From the NCBI GenBank assembly GCA_000715855.1, contig KL571395.1:6425-12414 (forward strand): 5,990 nucleotides of DNA, read 5' to 3'. Below are positions 5,394-5,990 of this stretch, piece by piece. This DNA comes from Actinoplanes liguriensis. Lineage in GTDB: Bacteria > Actinomycetota > Actinomycetes > Mycobacteriales > Micromonosporaceae. A program made the position numbers and the translations under genes. The first letter of the stretch is position 1; every line of letters begins with the position of its first letter. Below the pieces are notes generated by a model, which saw only the letters and a program-made list of their open reading frames with translations, made no database searches and was not told where the DNA came from.

Positions 5394-5891
5394 GTGAACA
5401 GGTGCGAGGAGGACGAGTTCCGGGCGTTCGTCGGCGTCCGGATGGACCGCTGGCGGCGCGCGGCCTACCTGCTGTGCCACGACTGGCATCTGGCGGACGA
5501 CCTGGTGGCGACGGTCATCGGGAAGCTGTATCAGCATTGGCGGCGGGTTTCCACGGCCGACAATCCGGAGGCGTACGCCCAGCGGGTCCTCACCACGGCG
5601 TGGGTCGACGAACTGCGGCGGCCGTGGCGGCGCGAGCGTGCCGCGGCCACGCTGCCGGAGCGGGCGTGGACCCCGCCCGACCGGGTCGGTGACCGGGAGC
5701 TGCTCGTGGAGTTGCTGGCCCCGCTCGGGCGCCGGCAGCGTGCGGTCGTGGTGCTGCGCTTCTACTTCGATCGGTCGATCGAGGAGACGGCGGAGGTGCT
5801 CGGCATCTCGGCGGGGACGGTCAAGAGCCAATCGGCGCGGGCGCTGGAGATGCTGCGCGCCATCTCGTACGCGAAGGAGAGCCAGCAGTGA
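5394..5891 (+). CDS. ECF sigma factor, SigE-like family (sigma-70 group)
   Basis: This encodes a 165-residue protein with the standard two-domain ECF layout. Region 2 is at about 6-80, with the core AAYLLCHDWHLADDLV (23-38) and the following helix that melts and reads the -10 element. Region 4 is at about 102-157, with RQRAVVVLRFYFDRSIEETA and the helix-turn-helix LGISAGTVKSQSARALEML that contacts the -35 element. It would direct RNA polymerase to a small set of promoters. The sequence fits the actinobacterial 'SigE family' group of small ECF factors. GTG 5394 is chosen because GGGGAG lies four bases upstream and the protein then starts just before region 2, as in relatives; the frame is open 23 codons further but that part is not protein-like. 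It overlaps the next gene by four bases (GTGA), so the two are translationally coupled. Confidence 0.92.
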   Translation: MNRCEEDEFRAFVGVRMDRWRRAAYLLCHDWHLADDLVATVIGKLYQHWRRVSTADNPEAYAQRVLTTAWVDELRRPWRRERAAATLPERAWTPPDRVGDRELLVELLAPLGRRQRAVVVLRFYFDRSIEETAEVLGISAGTVKSQSARALEMLRAISYAKESQQ

Positions 5892-5990
5892 CGCAGGAGA
5901 TGTTGGATCGGCTCATCGGGGCGGTACCGCCGTCGACGGTCGACCTCGATGCCGTGATCGGCCGGGCGCGGCGCAGGCAGCGGGTGCGCC
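5888..5990 (+). CDS. Start of gene coupled to the ECF sigma factor (possible membrane-anchored partner), partial
   Basis: GTG 5888-5890 overlaps the sigma stop codon in the sequence GTGA. AAGGAG (5874-5879) lies eight bases upstream, a good ribosome binding site. Thirty-four codons are visible before the window ends: an acidic, helical start (MTQEMLDRLIGAVPPSTVDL) leading into a very basic run (GRARRRQRVR). In this family the gene after the sigma factor often encodes a protein with a short cytoplasmic N-terminus and then a membrane segment, sometimes an anti-sigma factor; the basic run fits the edge of such a segment. Function is inferred from position alone, and no membrane segment is visible yet. 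Confidence 0.7.
   Translation, partial: MTQEMLDRLIGAVPPSTVDLDAVIGRARRRQRVR

Noticed and set aside
4366..5397. Plus-strand open frame of 343 codons
   Set aside because: It runs opposite to the GH16 gene and the 111-residue gene, has arginine/glycine/alanine-rich composition and no domain. It is a GC-driven shadow frame.
5232..5831. Minus-strand open frame of 199 codons
   Set aside because: It mirrors the ECF sigma gene, whose regions 2 and 4 are unmistakable on the plus strand.

Overview
The window is very GC-rich, and its real genes show strong G/C bias at third codon positions. Codon use, GTG/TTG starts, a SigE-type ECF sigma factor and the overall gene style point to a high-GC actinobacterium. 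An Actinoplanes/Micromonosporaceae-like organism is my guess, from style only. Bases 1-38 are not genomic. They match a Nextera-type transposon adapter (primer part plus the 19-base mosaic end), so this is the untrimmed end of a draft contig.

Layout, left to right. A multi-pass membrane protein (minus strand, 39-514) runs off the contig into the adapter. Upstream of it on the same strand are a PilZ-domain (cyclic-di-GMP receptor type) protein (588-1295) and a short reading frame that looks frameshifted (1261-1529). Next is a MarR-family regulator (1666-2154) with a 17-base inverted repeat over its start region. The centre is a polysaccharide block on the minus strand: a secreted GH16 beta-glucanase (3913-4791), a processive family-2 glycosyltransferase (2662-3811), and an 81-residue membrane protein (2376-2621) with a sortase-like LPKTG motif at its N-terminus. 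The glycosyltransferase is broken by a perfect 16-bp tandem duplication (3389-3420). Removing one copy restores a clean 377-residue protein. An uncharacterised 111-residue protein (4858-5193, minus) is divergent from a plus-strand SigE-family ECF sigma factor (5394-5891). The sigma gene overlaps the start of a partial gene (5888-end) that may encode its membrane-anchored partner.

How they may work together (inference): the GT2 enzyme would make and export a surface glycan, the GH16 enzyme would trim or release a beta-glucan, and the LPKTG protein would sit in the same membrane. PilZ and MarR proteins nearby could control production. The sequence CGATATC occurs at the marR start, in the marR upstream region and just upstream of the glucanase gene, which suggests a shared operator. 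The most notable single observation is the duplication that switches the glycosyltransferase off. It could be a fixed mutation, a reversible slippage switch, or an assembly error.

No RNA gene, CRISPR array, insertion sequence or origin is visible. No gene-free stretch exceeds about 220 bases.
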